From: Actinocatenispora sera
GTDB lineage: Bacteria; Actinomycetota; Actinomycetes; Mycobacteriales; Micromonosporaceae
Direction: 5' to 3'
Length of the DNA: 64,000 nucleotides
NCBI RefSeq assembly: GCF_018324685.1
Contig: NZ_AP023354.1
Span: forward strand, 2,542,001 to 2,606,000
Position 1 is the first letter of the stretch, and each line of letters starts with the position of its first letter. Positions 16,563 to 25,699 of the stretch are shown here, piece by piece. The notes under the pieces were generated by a model. The model was not told the DNA's origin, ran no database searches, and saw nothing but the letters and a program-made list of their open reading frames with translations. The translations under genes were made by a program, and so were the position numbers.

Positions 16563-17992
16563 AGGATCGGCCGGCCCATTCCGCGGTAGTCCCAGCCGGC
16601 CGCGATCCACGACACGTGGTCGAGGCAGTTCATCCCGTCGATGATCCGGCGCGCGCTGGCGAGCTCGCCGATCGCGTTCGGGTCGGCCCGGCGGAACTCG
16701 TCCCAGGCGGTGACCACGCAGGTCAGGTCGGCGCCGGTGACGGCCTCGGCGAGCGAGGCGACGTACTCGACGTCGGGCAGCTCGCGGCGGGCGTTCTTGG
16801 TCGCCTCGGGGTCGTAGATGACGATGTCCGCGTTGGCCTTGGCCAGCGCCTTGGCCACCGCGAGGCCGGGCGAGTTGCGCACGTCGTCGGTGTTGGGCTT
16901 GAAGGCCGCGCCGAGCACCGCGATCCGGACGCCGGCCAGGTCGGGGCCGGCCGGGCCGAGCGGCCGGTCGAGCAGGTCCGCGGCGAGCGCCAGGACGCGG
17001 TTGCGGCGGCGCTGGTTGACCAGGTCGACCTCGTGCAGGAACCGCAGCGCCTCGCCGGCGCCGATCTCCTGCGCGCGGGCCTGGAAGGCGCGGATGTCCT
17101 TGGGCAGGCAGCCGCCGCCGAAGCCGATCCCGGCGCGGAGGAACTTGTTGCCGATCCGGGAGTCGTACCCGATCGACTTGGCCAGCAGGGTCACGTCGGC
17201 GCCGGCCGCCTCGCACACCTCGGCCATCGCGTTGATGAACGAGATCTTGGTGGCGAGGAACGCGTTCGCGGCGACCTTGACCAGCTCGGCGGTGGCGTAG
17301 TCGGTGACCACGACCGGTACCTCGCGGTCCTCGGTGGCGGCCAGCTCGAACAGCGCCTTGTGCGACGCGTACAGCATCTGGCGGGCCCAGTCGGACTTGA
17401 CACCGAACACGACCCGGTTGGGGCGCAGCACGTCCTCGCAGGCGAACCCCTCGCGCAAAAACTCGGGGCTCCAGGCGATCTGCACGTCGACCCCGTCCGG
17501 GGCGTGCTTGCAGGCCAGCTCCTCCACCCAGTTCGCGGTACCGACCGGGACGGTCGACTTCCCGACGATCAGGGTGCGGCGGGTCAGGTGCGGCGCGAGC
17601 GTGGTGACCACCGACTCCACGTACGACAGGTCGGCGGCCTCGCCGTCGGCCCGCTGCGGCGTGTCGACGCAGATGAAGTGCACGTCACCGAACTCGGCCG
17701 CCTCCGCGTACGAGGTGGTGAACTTGAGCCGGCCGCTCTCCAGGTTGTGTTTGAGCAGCTCGTCGAGGCCGGGCTCGTGGATCGGGTTCTCCCCGGCGGA
17801 CAGCTTGGCGATCTTCGCCTCGTCGATGTCCACGCCGAGCACCTCGTAGCCCAGCTCGGCGAAGCACGCCGCGTAGGTCGAGCCGAGGTAGCCGCAGCCC
17901 AGGAACGTCAACCGCGGTCGCGGCGCGCCGGACGGCGGGGTGCTCGTGGCTTGCGGCTGCACGGGTGACGTGCTGGGGTACTGGACGGTCAC
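16559..17992 (-). CDS. ugd: UDP-glucose 6-dehydrogenase
   Basis: 477 residues, GTG start with GGAGA 5 nt upstream. It oxidises UDP-glucose twice with NAD+ to UDP-glucuronate, a precursor for capsule, wall glycans and sugar nucleotides. Visible features: the Rossmann loop FLGCGYLGSTYAACFAE, VDTPQ, GKSTVPVGTA, the central dimer helix with KVAANAFLATKISFIN, and the catalytic Cys in GFGGGCLPKD. The N-terminus has about 28 extra disordered residues. Possible partners are the nearby GtrA protein and glycosyltransferases (inference). Confidence 0.96.
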   Translation of the reverse strand: MTVQYPSTSPVQPQATSTPPSGAPRPRLTFLGCGYLGSTYAACFAELGYEVLGVDIDEAKIAKLSAGENPIHEPGLDELLKHNLESGRLKFTTSYAEAAEFGDVHFICVDTPQRADGEAADLSYVESVVTTLAPHLTRRTLIVGKSTVPVGTANWVEELACKHAPDGVDVQIAWSPEFLREGFACEDVLRPNRVVFGVKSDWARQMLYASHKALFELAATEDREVPVVVTDYATAELVKVAANAFLATKISFINAMAEVCEAAGADVTLLAKSIGYDSRIGNKFLRAGIGFGGGCLPKDIRAFQARAQEIGAGEALRFLHEVDLVNQRRRNRVLALAADLLDRPLGPAGPDLAGVRIAVLGAAFKPNTDDVRNSPGLAVAKALAKANADIVIYDPEATKNARRELPDVEYVASLAEAVTGADLTCVVTAWDEFRRADPNAIGELASARRIIDGMNCLDHVSWIAAGWDYRGMGRPIL

Positions 17993-18217
17993 GTTGTCTC
18001 CGCTCCGCGAGGGCGCTCCGACGCCGGGTCATCGTGGCAGATCGTTGCTGATTTTCGGATATATCCTGGCCGTTTCGGCCCGCTTCGCGCTGCCTCGGCG
18101 AGGATAGCGCTCCGGGCTCGGAGCTGGCCGACGGCAGATGCTACTCGTCGGTATCCTCACAGGGGTCAATGTGGATGCGGTGGCCTGCGATCGCCTTGGG
18201 CCAGTCGGGAGCGAGTC
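17993..18217. promoter_or_regulatory. Divergent promoter region ugd / acyl-CoA dehydrogenase
   Basis: 225 bp between divergent genes with a low-GC core at about 18040-18070. The core contains GGATATATCC, a perfect 10-bp palindrome (18057-18066), preceded by TTGCTGATTTTC. On the plus strand a TATCCT box lies near 18151. The palindrome could be an operator shared by both genes. Confidence 0.5.
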
Positions 18218-19387
18218 ATGAGCCTGAACAATCCGGATTTCGCGGTGTACGAGCTGCCCGAGGAGCACCAGACGATCCGCGAGGCGGTGCGTGCCGTCTG
18301 TGACGGCAAGGTCGCTCCGCACGCCGCCGAGGTCGACGAGAAGTCCGTCTTTCCGCAAGAAGCGTACGACGCGCTGCGGGCCAGCGACTTCCACGCACCG
18401 CACATTCCCACCGAATACGGAGGGGCCGGCGCTGACGCGCTCGCGACCGCGATCGTGATCGAGGAGGTGGCCCGCGCCTGCGCGTCCTCCTCGCTGATCC
18501 CGGCGGTGAACAAACTCGGCACCATGCCGCTGCTGCTGGCCGGCTCGGACGAGCTCAAGCAGAAGTACCTGCCGCCGGTGGCGCGCGGTGACGCGATGTT
18601 CTCGTACTGCCTGTCCGAGCCGGAGGCGGGCTCGGACGCGGCGTCGATGAAGACCCGCGCGGTGCGCGACGGCGACTTCTGGGTGCTCAACGGCGCCAAG
18701 CGGTGGATCACCAACGCCGGCGTCTCGGAGTACTACACGGTCTTCGCGGTCACCGACCCGGAGAAGCGGTCGAAGGGCATCTCCGCGTTCGTGGTGGAGA
18801 AGGGCGACGAGGGCGTCAGCTTCGGTGCGCCGGAGCACAAGCTGGGCATCAAGGGCTCACCGACCCGCGAGGTGTACTTCGACAACGTCCGCATTCCGGC
18901 CGACCGGATCATCGGCGTCGAGGGCGAGGGGTTCAAGACCGCCATGCGCACCCTCGACCACACCCGGGTCACGATCGCCGCGCAGGCGCTCGGCATCGCC
19001 CAGGGCGCGCTCGACTACGCCGCCGGCTACGTCAAGGAGCGCAAGCAGTTCGGCAAGCCGATCGCGGAGTTCCAGGGCGTCCAGTTCATGCTCGCCGACA
19101 TGGCGATGAAGCTGGAGGCGGCGCGGCAGATCACCTACGCCGCGGCCGGCAAGTCCGAGCGCGGCGACGCCGACCTGACGTTCTTCGGCGCGGCCGCCAA
19201 GTGCTATGCCTCGGACGCCGCGATGGAGATCACCACCGACGCGGTGCAGCTGCTCGGCGGGTACGGCTACACCAAGGACTACCCGCTGGAGCGGATGATG
19301 CGCGACGCCAAGATCACCCAGATCTACGAGGGCACCAACCAGGTGCAGCGCGTCGTGATGGCCCGCCAGGTTCTCGCTCGCTCGTAG
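18218..19387 (+). CDS. Acyl-CoA dehydrogenase (FadE25-like)
   Basis: 389 residues, ATG with GGGAGCGAG upstream. FAD enzyme of fatty or branched-chain acid oxidation: it forms the 2-enoyl-CoA and passes electrons to ETF. Motifs seen: FSYCLSEPEAGSDAASM, KRWITNAGV, the mid-domain ISAFVVEKG, and the C-terminal MRDAKITQIYEGTNQVQR with the catalytic Glu in YEGT. Its place near purE/purK corresponds to fadE25 of M. tuberculosis. A strong hairpin terminator follows 20 nt after the stop. Confidence 0.95.
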   Translation: MSLNNPDFAVYELPEEHQTIREAVRAVCDGKVAPHAAEVDEKSVFPQEAYDALRASDFHAPHIPTEYGGAGADALATAIVIEEVARACASSSLIPAVNKLGTMPLLLAGSDELKQKYLPPVARGDAMFSYCLSEPEAGSDAASMKTRAVRDGDFWVLNGAKRWITNAGVSEYYTVFAVTDPEKRSKGISAFVVEKGDEGVSFGAPEHKLGIKGSPTREVYFDNVRIPADRIIGVEGEGFKTAMRTLDHTRVTIAAQALGIAQGALDYAAGYVKERKQFGKPIAEFQGVQFMLADMAMKLEAARQITYAAAGKSERGDADLTFFGAAAKCYASDAAMEITTDAVQLLGGYGYTKDYPLERMMRDAKITQIYEGTNQVQRVVMARQVLARS

Positions 19388-19406
19388 CCAGACGCGCCTG
19401 ACCTGC

Positions 19407-19448
19407 GACGACGGCGGCGGTACCCGATCGGGTACCGCCGCCGTCGTC
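19407..19448 (+). terminator. Perfect 21-bp inverted-repeat terminator
   Basis: Bases 19407-19427 pair fully with 19428-19448, centred on TACCCGATCGGGTA. It sits 20 nt after the acyl-CoA dehydrogenase stop. There is no T-run, as is common for actinobacterial terminators. The long GC stem should stop transcription from the left, and from the right as well. Confidence 0.85.
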
Positions 19449-19485
19449 ATGGAGAGGCGCGACCATCTCGGAGCACCGTGCGCCG

Positions 19486-19866
19486 TCAGCCCTCGGAGCA
19501 CCACCTCGACCAGAGGAAACCGCCGCCGTACGGGGTTGACTCCGGCTCGTAGCGGAGACAGAAGAGTCCCAGGTGCACCAGGACCAGGCAGATCGCGAGA
19601 AGCAGCATCGACACCCGGCCACGCCGGCCGAGGGCGGCGAGCCCGCCCGAGACGGCCGCCAGCACGAGTCCCGCCGCGAACACCGTGACGATCAGCATCG
19701 TCGGCCGGTCCGTGACGCAGGTGAAGGAGCGATGCTCGATGACGAACGACTCGGCCTGGTACTGGGCGGCGGCGCGCTGCACCCACACGACCATCGCGAC
19801 CAGGCTGCCCGCGTCGAGCAGCGCCAGCGGCAGGAGGCGGCGCCACCGGTCCCGGAGCGCGGTCAT
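19486..19866 (-). CDS. Small integral membrane protein, unknown
   Basis: 126 residues, ATG with GGGAG 7 nt upstream. Three membrane segments are predicted (about 10-28, 57-77 and 86-104). An outside loop after helix 1 holds Cys50 (RSFTCVTDRP), and a second Cys is near the C-terminus (WSRWCSEG), so a disulfide is possible. It lies 55 nt after the MFS-like gene on the same strand, probably the same transcript. No family was recognised. Confidence 0.65.
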   Translation of the reverse strand: MTALRDRWRRLLPLALLDAGSLVAMVVWVQRAAAQYQAESFVIEHRSFTCVTDRPTMLIVTVFAAGLVLAAVSGGLAALGRRGRVSMLLLAICLVLVHLGLFCLRYEPESTPYGGGFLWSRWCSEG

Positions 19867-19921
19867 GACTCGGCTCCCTCCCGGGCATGAACCCGCATCG
19901 CCGGCCTGTCCTGCACGACCC

Positions 19922-20641
19922 TCAGCGGCGGGGCACCGCCGGCCGCTGGGGCGGGCGCCGGGCCAGCCCGACCACGGCGACTACGGCCACCGCCAGTCCG
20001 ACGATCAGCCCCAGGACCAGCGCGAACAGGAACCCGGTGCGGAAGCCCAGCTGCGTGGTGAACAGCCCGCCCAGCACGACACCGAGCACCGCCGCGAGCA
20101 CGGCGCCGGCACCGGCGACGACGGCGAGCGCCGTGCGCATGGCCGGCGCGACCCCGACAACCAGCGCGGCGGCGGTACCGACGAGCGCACCGGCAGCGAT
20201 GCCGGCGAGCACCCGGGACACCGTCAACACGGTGGCGTTCGGGGCGAACGCGGCGACGGCGAGGCCGATCACCAGCAGCGCGGCGGCCGGCACCGCGACA
20301 GCGTTCGGTGCCCGCCGGCCGAGCAGGTACCCGAGCGGGAGCAGCAGGACGGCCGCGACCAGGTACGGCAGGACGATCCGGGTCATCCCCTGCGCGCTGA
20401 CCAGGTGCAGGTCCCGGCTGATGGCCCGCAGCGTGGTTCCGGTCGCCAGCGTGCCGGCGAACACCGCCAGCCACGCCGCCGGTACGACCCCGGCGAGCGC
20501 CCACACCGGCCGCGCCGGACCCTGCCCGCCAACGGCCGTCCCGGCCATGCCCGGAGCCGTCGTGACGCCTGTCGGGACGGGGGCGCCCGGTGCGGGCGGG
20601 GTGCCCGGATCGCCGGCCGTGCCGGGTGCGGGGGGATTCAC
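19922..20641 (-). CDS. MFS-like membrane protein, half-size
   Basis: 239 residues from the GTG at 20641. After a Pro/Gly-rich cytoplasmic tail of about 40 residues come six membrane helices, with the MFS-like loop GYLLGRRAPNAVAV between helices 2 and 3 and RVLAGIAAGALVGTAAALVVG as helix 4. Typical MFS transporters have 12 helices, so this is one half. It could work as a homodimer, be a relic, or be a distinct family. Substrate unknown. Confidence 0.6.
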   Translation of the reverse strand: MNPPAPGTAGDPGTPPAPGAPVPTGVTTAPGMAGTAVGGQGPARPVWALAGVVPAAWLAVFAGTLATGTTLRAISRDLHLVSAQGMTRIVLPYLVAAVLLLPLGYLLGRRAPNAVAVPAAALLVIGLAVAAFAPNATVLTVSRVLAGIAAGALVGTAAALVVGVAPAMRTALAVVAGAGAVLAAVLGVVLGGLFTTQLGFRTGFLFALVLGLIVGLAVAVVAVVGLARRPPQRPAVPRR

Positions 20642-20793
20642 GGCACGAGAGTACAAGGCCGGCACAGCCCGGACAAGGCGTCCGGACAAGGCGCCCGGAC
20701 CGGTCCGGTACGGCCTGTCGCCGTTCACCGGCGGTCAGCTGTCGGAGCCCGGCCCGGGCCGCCTGTCCCCTGCCGGCGGCCCGGGCGGCTCCG

Positions 20794-23142
20794 TCAGTCG
20801 ACGGCGGGCGCCGGTACGAGCGGGCGCGGTAGGACGCCCGACAACGGGGCGGCCGGGCCGAACGGGTCGGGGTCCTCGCCGTGGAAGACCTTGCGGACCA
20901 CCCGCTCGGTCGCGTGCCCGTCGTCGTACGGGCAGAACACGGCGCGGAAGCGGCGCCGGGCGGCGTCCAGCTCGGGCGAGGCGTACGCACCGGTCCGCAG
21001 CGCGGTGAGCAGCTCCTCGCTGGTCCGGGCGACCAGGCCGGGCGCTTCGGCCATCAGGTCGAAGTACGCGCCGCGCAGCGTCCGGTAGAGCTCCCAGTCC
21101 GGCGCGAAGACGACCACCGGCCGGTCCAGGACGAGGAAGTCGAACATCGCCGACGAGTAGTCGGTGAGCAGCACGTCGGCGATCGGGTACAGGTCCTGGA
21201 TGTCGCCACGGTCGGAGACGTCGATGACCCGCCCGTCGGCGTCGGTCCCGTCGCCGCCGCGATCGAGGTGGTGGCCGCGGACCAGCAGCCGGGAGTTCGG
21301 GCCGAGCGCGTCGGCCAGCTCCCGGTGATCGATCAGCGGATCACCCGGCTTGCGGTACTCCCGGAAAGTCGGCGCGTAGAGCACCACCTTCTCGTCGGCG
21401 CCGATGCCGAGCTCGGCGCGCAACCGGGCCGCGGAGTCGGCCGGGGCGGTGGTCAGGACGTCGTTGCGCGGGGAGCCGTACTCCAGCGTGGTGACGCTGA
21501 TCGGGTAGGCGTGTTCCCAGACGACGCTGCAGTACGGGCTGGACGAGATGGCGTAGTCCCAACGGTCGCACTTGCGCAGCAGCTCGGCGAAGTTGTTCTG
21601 CGCCGCCAGGATCGGCGAGTTCTGCGTGTCGATGCCCATCGCCTTCAGCGGAGTGCCGTGGTGGGTCTGGATGTGCACGCTGCCGGGCCGTTTCGGTGTC
21701 GACACCGGGAAGTTGACGTTGTTGAACAGGTACCTGGCCCGCGCCAGCACCCGGTAGTAGGCAGCGCTCCCGTTCACCGCGTACTCGACGCCGGGTGGCA
21801 TGGTCGCGACCGCCTCCGGCTTGACCAGCCAGATCCCGCGGACGTTCGGGGCCAGCTCGCGTGCCTTCTCGTAGATGGCCCGGTTGTGGCAGCCGTAGCC
21901 CGCGCCCCAGTAGATCTCGTACACGGCGAGGTTCTCGTCGACCGGAAGCTTGCACTGCACCCGGTAGTAGCGGTACAGCAGCGACCGCTTCAGGCGGTAC
22001 TTGAGTCGCCCGCCGCGCCGGCGCAGCCCGCGTACCTTGCCGCGGGCCATCCGGAGCGCCCGGAGCGCGAGGCGAGGTCCGCTGAACCTGGCCCAGGATC
22101 CCTGCTTGAGCAGCCGGTACCGCACCGGGTGACCCAGCTCCGGCGGCGGCGTCCAGCCGGCCGGCTCGTGCGCCCGGCACAGCCGGGCCGCGCCGGCGAA
22201 GAACCGCCGGCGCAGCGAGTTGGCCGGATGGTCGGAGCCCAGCCGCGGGCTCCCGCCGAGCAGGACCAGCAGGTGGTCGACCATCCGGCCGTAAACCACC
22301 GGCAGGATCGGTGTCGCACGGTCGCCGAGGGCAGCCAGCCGCTCGAAGGTCAGCTGGTACTGGTCGAGCATGACCAGGTGCTTCTCGCCGTTGGTGCGCA
22401 GGATCGAGCCGTGCCGGCGCTGCCGGTAGTAGACAACGACCTGGTCGAGGATCGTGATCCGGTCGGCGGCGCACAGCAGCGGGTAGGTGAACGGCAGGTC
22501 CTCGTAGTACCCGGGCGGGAACTCGAGGTTCCACCGCAGCAGGTTCTCCCGGCGCACGATCTTCGTCCAGGCGCAGGGGAACACCTGCAGCAGTTGCGGG
22601 AACTCGTCGATCCGGAAGACCTCGGGCGCACCCTGCAGCTGCGCGGCGGCGGAGTTGCGCACGATGCGGTTGTCCCAGTACGCCCGCGCGTAGTCGACGA
22701 CCAGGACGTCGGGCGCGGTGGCCGCGAGGCGCTCGGCGATCGCGGTCAGTGACTCCGGCGCGATCCAGTCGTCGGAATCGACGAACCAGACGTACTCGCC
22801 GGTGGCGAGCTTCAGCCCGGCGTTGCGGGCCGGTCCGAGCCCACCGTTGACCGGCAGGTGCACCGCGGTGACCCGCGGGTCGGCCGCCTCGTACTCATCG
22901 ATGATCGCGCCGGAGTGGTCCGGGGAGCGATCGTCGACGGCGATCACCTCGATGTCGCGGAACTGTTGGTTCAGCAGCGAGTCCAGGCAGTCACGCAGGT
23001 ATCCCTGGACCTTGTACACGGGCACGACGATGCTCAGGAGGGGCAAGACATTCACCTTGGGCGTCAGGGACGGTGGGCAGGGGAGAGAGGTGCCACCTAC
23101 ACGCGGTGCCGTGCGCGCCGGTGGCGCCTGTCGCTCGGCCAT
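20794..23142 (-). CDS. GT2 glycosyltransferase fused to CDP-glycerol glycerophosphotransferase (TagF-like)
   Basis: 782 residues; the start may instead be the GTG at 23055 (MNVLPLLSIVVPVYK). The N-terminal third is a GT-A family 2 domain: LSIVVPVYKVQGYLRDCLDS, VIAVDDRSPDHSG, NGGLGPARNAGL, and the DxD-like FVDSDDW. The C-terminal half (from about 390) is a TagB/TagF-type polyglycerol-phosphate transferase, with IQTHHGTPLKAMG, SSPYCSVVWEHAY, LYAPTFREY, VRGHHLD and LLTDYSSAMFDFLVLDRP. Such fusions build teichoic-acid-like wall polymers at the inner membrane face. No other tag/tar gene is in view. Confidence 0.9.
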   Translation of the reverse strand: MAERQAPPARTAPRVGGTSLPCPPSLTPKVNVLPLLSIVVPVYKVQGYLRDCLDSLLNQQFRDIEVIAVDDRSPDHSGAIIDEYEAADPRVTAVHLPVNGGLGPARNAGLKLATGEYVWFVDSDDWIAPESLTAIAERLAATAPDVLVVDYARAYWDNRIVRNSAAAQLQGAPEVFRIDEFPQLLQVFPCAWTKIVRRENLLRWNLEFPPGYYEDLPFTYPLLCAADRITILDQVVVYYRQRRHGSILRTNGEKHLVMLDQYQLTFERLAALGDRATPILPVVYGRMVDHLLVLLGGSPRLGSDHPANSLRRRFFAGAARLCRAHEPAGWTPPPELGHPVRYRLLKQGSWARFSGPRLALRALRMARGKVRGLRRRGGRLKYRLKRSLLYRYYRVQCKLPVDENLAVYEIYWGAGYGCHNRAIYEKARELAPNVRGIWLVKPEAVATMPPGVEYAVNGSAAYYRVLARARYLFNNVNFPVSTPKRPGSVHIQTHHGTPLKAMGIDTQNSPILAAQNNFAELLRKCDRWDYAISSSPYCSVVWEHAYPISVTTLEYGSPRNDVLTTAPADSAARLRAELGIGADEKVVLYAPTFREYRKPGDPLIDHRELADALGPNSRLLVRGHHLDRGGDGTDADGRVIDVSDRGDIQDLYPIADVLLTDYSSAMFDFLVLDRPVVVFAPDWELYRTLRGAYFDLMAEAPGLVARTSEELLTALRTGAYASPELDAARRRFRAVFCPYDDGHATERVVRKVFHGEDPDPFGPAAPLSGVLPRPLVPAPAVD

Positions 23143-23486
23143 GATCTATGTCGCACACCGCAACCGATCGGCACACGTGGGAGCGTTGCTGCGCGGTGAC
23201 GCACCGCAACGGCGCCGCGTGAATCTCTCTTCATCGAAGAAGACGCTCGGGATGCTCGATTCGTTGGGCGGGTGGGAATTGCCACGTCGCGCAACCGGCG
23301 GGCGGCCTGGGGCGTCAGCGCCGTCCGCGCCGCGGCTACCGAGGCGGGCGTTGCCGAGGCCGGCGGCGAACGCCACACCGGTCCCGGCGACGACGGCGAC
23401 CGGGGTGTCGTCGCTCCGTGGTACGGGGGTCGAATGGCTCCGCGGTACGACGCTTGCGACGTCCGTCGACACCTAACGTCCTGGGC
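23143..23486. other. 344-bp intergenic region, no certain gene
   Basis: Lies between divergent genes. Short frames exist on both strands (a 108-codon minus-strand frame 23146-23472; a plus-strand frame from an ATG at 23141), but none has a ribosome binding site or recognisable protein. A somewhat A/T-richer patch is at about 23220-23270. TAACGT at 23474-23479 is the likely -10 of the next gene. Confidence 0.4.
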
Positions 23487-24023
23487 ATGACGACGTACCC
23501 GCCCGCCCCGATCCGTGTCCTGCACTCGGTACCGGCCGCCGCCGGTCGCGGTGCGCTGCTGTTGCCCCGCGGGCTGGTGGCGCTGGCCGCCACCCTCGCC
23601 GGACGGCCCGCCACGGCCGCCGGGGTGCTGCGGCCCGGTGCCGTCGAGACCGCGAGAACCGGTGTGGGGCACCGGATCTGGGCGAGCCTGGTCGCGGTGG
23701 TGCTCGGTGTGCTCGCGCTGATCCCGGTCGGCGCCGAGGTGCTCTGCGTGGCGCGCGGGCTGTGCTACGGGCTGGTCGATCGCGGCCCGTACGACCACTC
23801 CTGGGGCGGGCCGACGCTCGCCGGCGCCTGGGCCGCGCACTTCGCGATCAGCCTGCCGTTCGTGGCGGTCGGCCTGCTCGTCCTCGCCGGGCTCGACGGC
23901 CTGCACCGCGGGTTCACCGCCCCGCTGGCCGGCCGGCGTACCCCGGCCTGGGCGCCGCCGGTGGCGCTGGTGGCCTGCGCGGCCGGCGCGGTGCTGTTCA
24001 CCGCCTGGCTCCGGCAGATCTGA
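23487..24023 (+). CDS. Membrane protein of unknown function
   Basis: 178 residues from the ATG at 23487, with TAACGT 7 nt upstream (likely leaderless); the open frame begins at 23418. Three membrane segments are predicted: a long one at about 66-88 (IWASLVAVVLGVLALIPVGAE), one at about 117-140 and one at about 155-174. The loop after helix 1 carries two Cys (LCVARGLCYGL), then a PYDHSWGGP loop. No family recognised. The last codons form the start of a tandem repeat that continues downstream. Confidence 0.7.
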   Translation: MTTYPPAPIRVLHSVPAAAGRGALLLPRGLVALAATLAGRPATAAGVLRPGAVETARTGVGHRIWASLVAVVLGVLALIPVGAEVLCVARGLCYGLVDRGPYDHSWGGPTLAGAWAAHFAISLPFVAVGLLVLAGLDGLHRGFTAPLAGRRTPAWAPPVALVACAAGAVLFTAWLRQI

Positions 24024-24116
24024 CCGGGAGCACCGCAGAGCTGGCCGACGCCCACCGCAGATCCGACCGGGAGCACCGCAGAGCTGGCCGGGCCGCCCAC
24101 CGCAGATCTGACGGGG
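24014..24116. repeat. Tandem repeat, 43-45 bp unit, 2.3 copies
   Basis: Copies at 24014-24056 and 24057-24101 and a partial one at 24102-24116. Each starts GCAGATC(T/C)GACCGGG and includes AGCACCGCAGAGCTGGCCG. The first copy contains the final codons and stop (TGA 24021-24023) of the preceding gene, so the gene end itself has been duplicated. Confidence 0.8.
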
Positions 24117-24169
24117 CGCATCGCGCGGCAGGTCGACGCCGGGCCGGACGCACTGGCAGGATCCACCGC

Positions 24170-24997
24170 ATGGCTACCTTCCTCGCGGCCGACGGGACGC
24201 GGCTCGCCTACCGGATGCTCGGCGACGGTGCCCCGATCGTGTGCGTGCCCGGCGGACCGACCGACTCGGTGTACCTGGGCGACCTCGGCGGCCTCTCCGG
24301 GTACCGCCGGGTCATCGTGCCGGACCTGCGCGGCACCGGCGGTTCCGCGATCCCGGCCGACCCCGCCTCGTACCGGTGTGACCGGCTGGTGGACGACCTC
24401 GAGGCGCTGCGGGTGCACCTCGGGCTCGACCGCATCGACCTGCTCGGCCACTCCGCCGGCGGCAACATCGCGGTGCAGTACCTGGCCCGGTACCCGGCGC
24501 GGGTGCGGCGGCTGGCGCTGGCGTGCCCGAGCCCGCGGGCGGTCGGCATCGACATCACCCCGGCGATGCGGCTCGAACTGGCCCGGCAGCGCGAGGCCGA
24601 GCCCTGGTTCCCGGCCGCGTACGCCGCGCTGCGCACCGCGGCCGGGGGCGGCCCCGCGGACCGGGACGCGATCGCGCCGTTCTTCTGGGGCCGCTGGGAC
24701 GAGGCGGCGCGCCACCATCCGGGCAACCGGCCGCACACCAACCCGGATCTGGTCGAGGGATACCTGGCCGACGGCGCGTTCGACCCGCCGGCCACCCGGG
24801 CCGCGCTCGCCGCGTTCGGCGGGCCGGTGCTGGTGCTCGCCGGCGAGCTCGACATGAACAGCCCGCCGGCCCCGATGGCCGAGTACGCCGCGCTGTTCCC
24901 GCACGGCACGCTCGCGGTGCAGCCGGGTGCCGGACACTACCCGTGGGTCGACGACGCGACCCGCTTCCTGGCCGTCCTGAACGGTTTCCTGGACTGA
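24170..24997 (+). CDS. Alpha/beta hydrolase
   Basis: 275 residues. Alpha/beta hydrolase fold with oxyanion loop VCVPGGPTDS, nucleophile elbow GHSAGG, acid in VLAGELDMNSPP and His in QPGAGHYPWVDD. The cap region is short and Trp-rich. The PGGP oxyanion motif resembles proline iminopeptidase-type enzymes, but their selectivity residues cannot be confirmed, so only a general hydrolase call is safe. A CAGGAT box lies 7 nt before the ATG. Confidence 0.85.
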   Translation: MATFLAADGTRLAYRMLGDGAPIVCVPGGPTDSVYLGDLGGLSGYRRVIVPDLRGTGGSAIPADPASYRCDRLVDDLEALRVHLGLDRIDLLGHSAGGNIAVQYLARYPARVRRLALACPSPRAVGIDITPAMRLELARQREAEPWFPAAYAALRTAAGGGPADRDAIAPFFWGRWDEAARHHPGNRPHTNPDLVEGYLADGAFDPPATRAALAAFGGPVLVLAGELDMNSPPAPMAEYAALFPHGTLAVQPGAGHYPWVDDATRFLAVLNGFLD

Positions 24998-25197
24998 GTG
25001 GCCTACCGGAACCCGTTGCGTCGCAACGGGTCCGGTGCCGTGCGCGGGCCGACGGTCGTGGTGGTGCGGGTGCCGACCCCCGGCCCGCGCTGGCCCCGCT
25101 GTGACCGGTAGCGGTGCCGGCGATCGGTGTTGCGACGCGGGGCGCGCCCGCGTGACGCTCCGGACCGTTGCGGGCGGCCGGGTCCTACCCTGCGGTC

Positions 25198-25623
25198 ATG
25201 GATGAGGGAGTCCCGGTACTGGTTCACGCGACGGACCCGTACCGCAGATTGGCCCGTCGGCCGTTGAATTTCTGGCTGTCGGTCGACAGCGGAACGCCGA
25301 CGGCGCTACCGCTGGGCGGCCCGAGCCGGCTCACGCTGCCGCCCGGACGGCACGAGCTGCGGTTCGCGTACCCGGTCCCCCAGGACGACCAGGACGGCTG
25401 CCGGATCCTGGTCGACACGACGGCCGGGTCGCCGGTCTCGGTGTACTACGCGGCCCCGCTCTCCCGCTCCCAGCCGGGGGTGGTCGGCTACCAACCCGAC
25501 CCGCGGGCGCAGCGCACCGGCAGGGCATTACGGGTGGCCAACCGTGGAGTGCTCATCCTGATGGGGGCGCTGGTGCTGCTGGGCATCGTGGCGGTCCTCG
25601 CGTTCCTGCTCCAGCTGGGGTAG
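25198..25623 (+). CDS. Tail-anchored small membrane protein, unknown
   Basis: 141 residues from the ATG at 25198. TACCCT (25186-25191) lies 6 nt before it, and the frame extends to 25168 without support. The N-terminal 100 residues form a beta-rich cytoplasmic domain (PVLVHATDPYRRLARRPLNF in part, LPPGRHELRFAYPVP). One C-terminal membrane helix follows (about 117-138, VLILMGALVLLGIVAVLAFLL). No family recognised; conserved-looking small actinobacterial membrane protein. Confidence 0.7.
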   Translation: MDEGVPVLVHATDPYRRLARRPLNFWLSVDSGTPTALPLGGPSRLTLPPGRHELRFAYPVPQDDQDGCRILVDTTAGSPVSVYYAAPLSRSQPGVVGYQPDPRAQRTGRALRVANRGVLILMGALVLLGIVAVLAFLLQLG

Positions 25624-25657
25624 TCGTCGGTTCCCCGGGTGGGGGCCGGACAGCGGC

Positions 25658-25690
25658 CACCGTCGGCCGTGCCGGGCACGGCCGACGGTG
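25658..25690. terminator. Bidirectional hairpin terminator
   Basis: CACCGTCGGCCGTGCC (25658-25673) pairs with GGCACGGCCGACGGTG (25675-25690); an effective stem of about 14-15 bp. It sits between the convergent genes ending at 25623 and 25700 and can serve both. Confidence 0.8.
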
Positions 25691-25699
25691 GGCGAGCGC

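Noticed and set aside
16563-17216. 353-codon version of the CoA-binding gene
   Set aside because: The upstream part is antisense-free but runs in another frame of ugd; the GTGA overlap at 16559-16562 marks the true start of a 135-residue protein.
23146-23472. 108-codon minus-strand frame in the gap before the membrane protein
   Set aside because: No ribosome binding site or leaderless box at its start, no recognisable fold, and it overlaps equally long frames on the other strand. Kept only as unexplained intergenic DNA.
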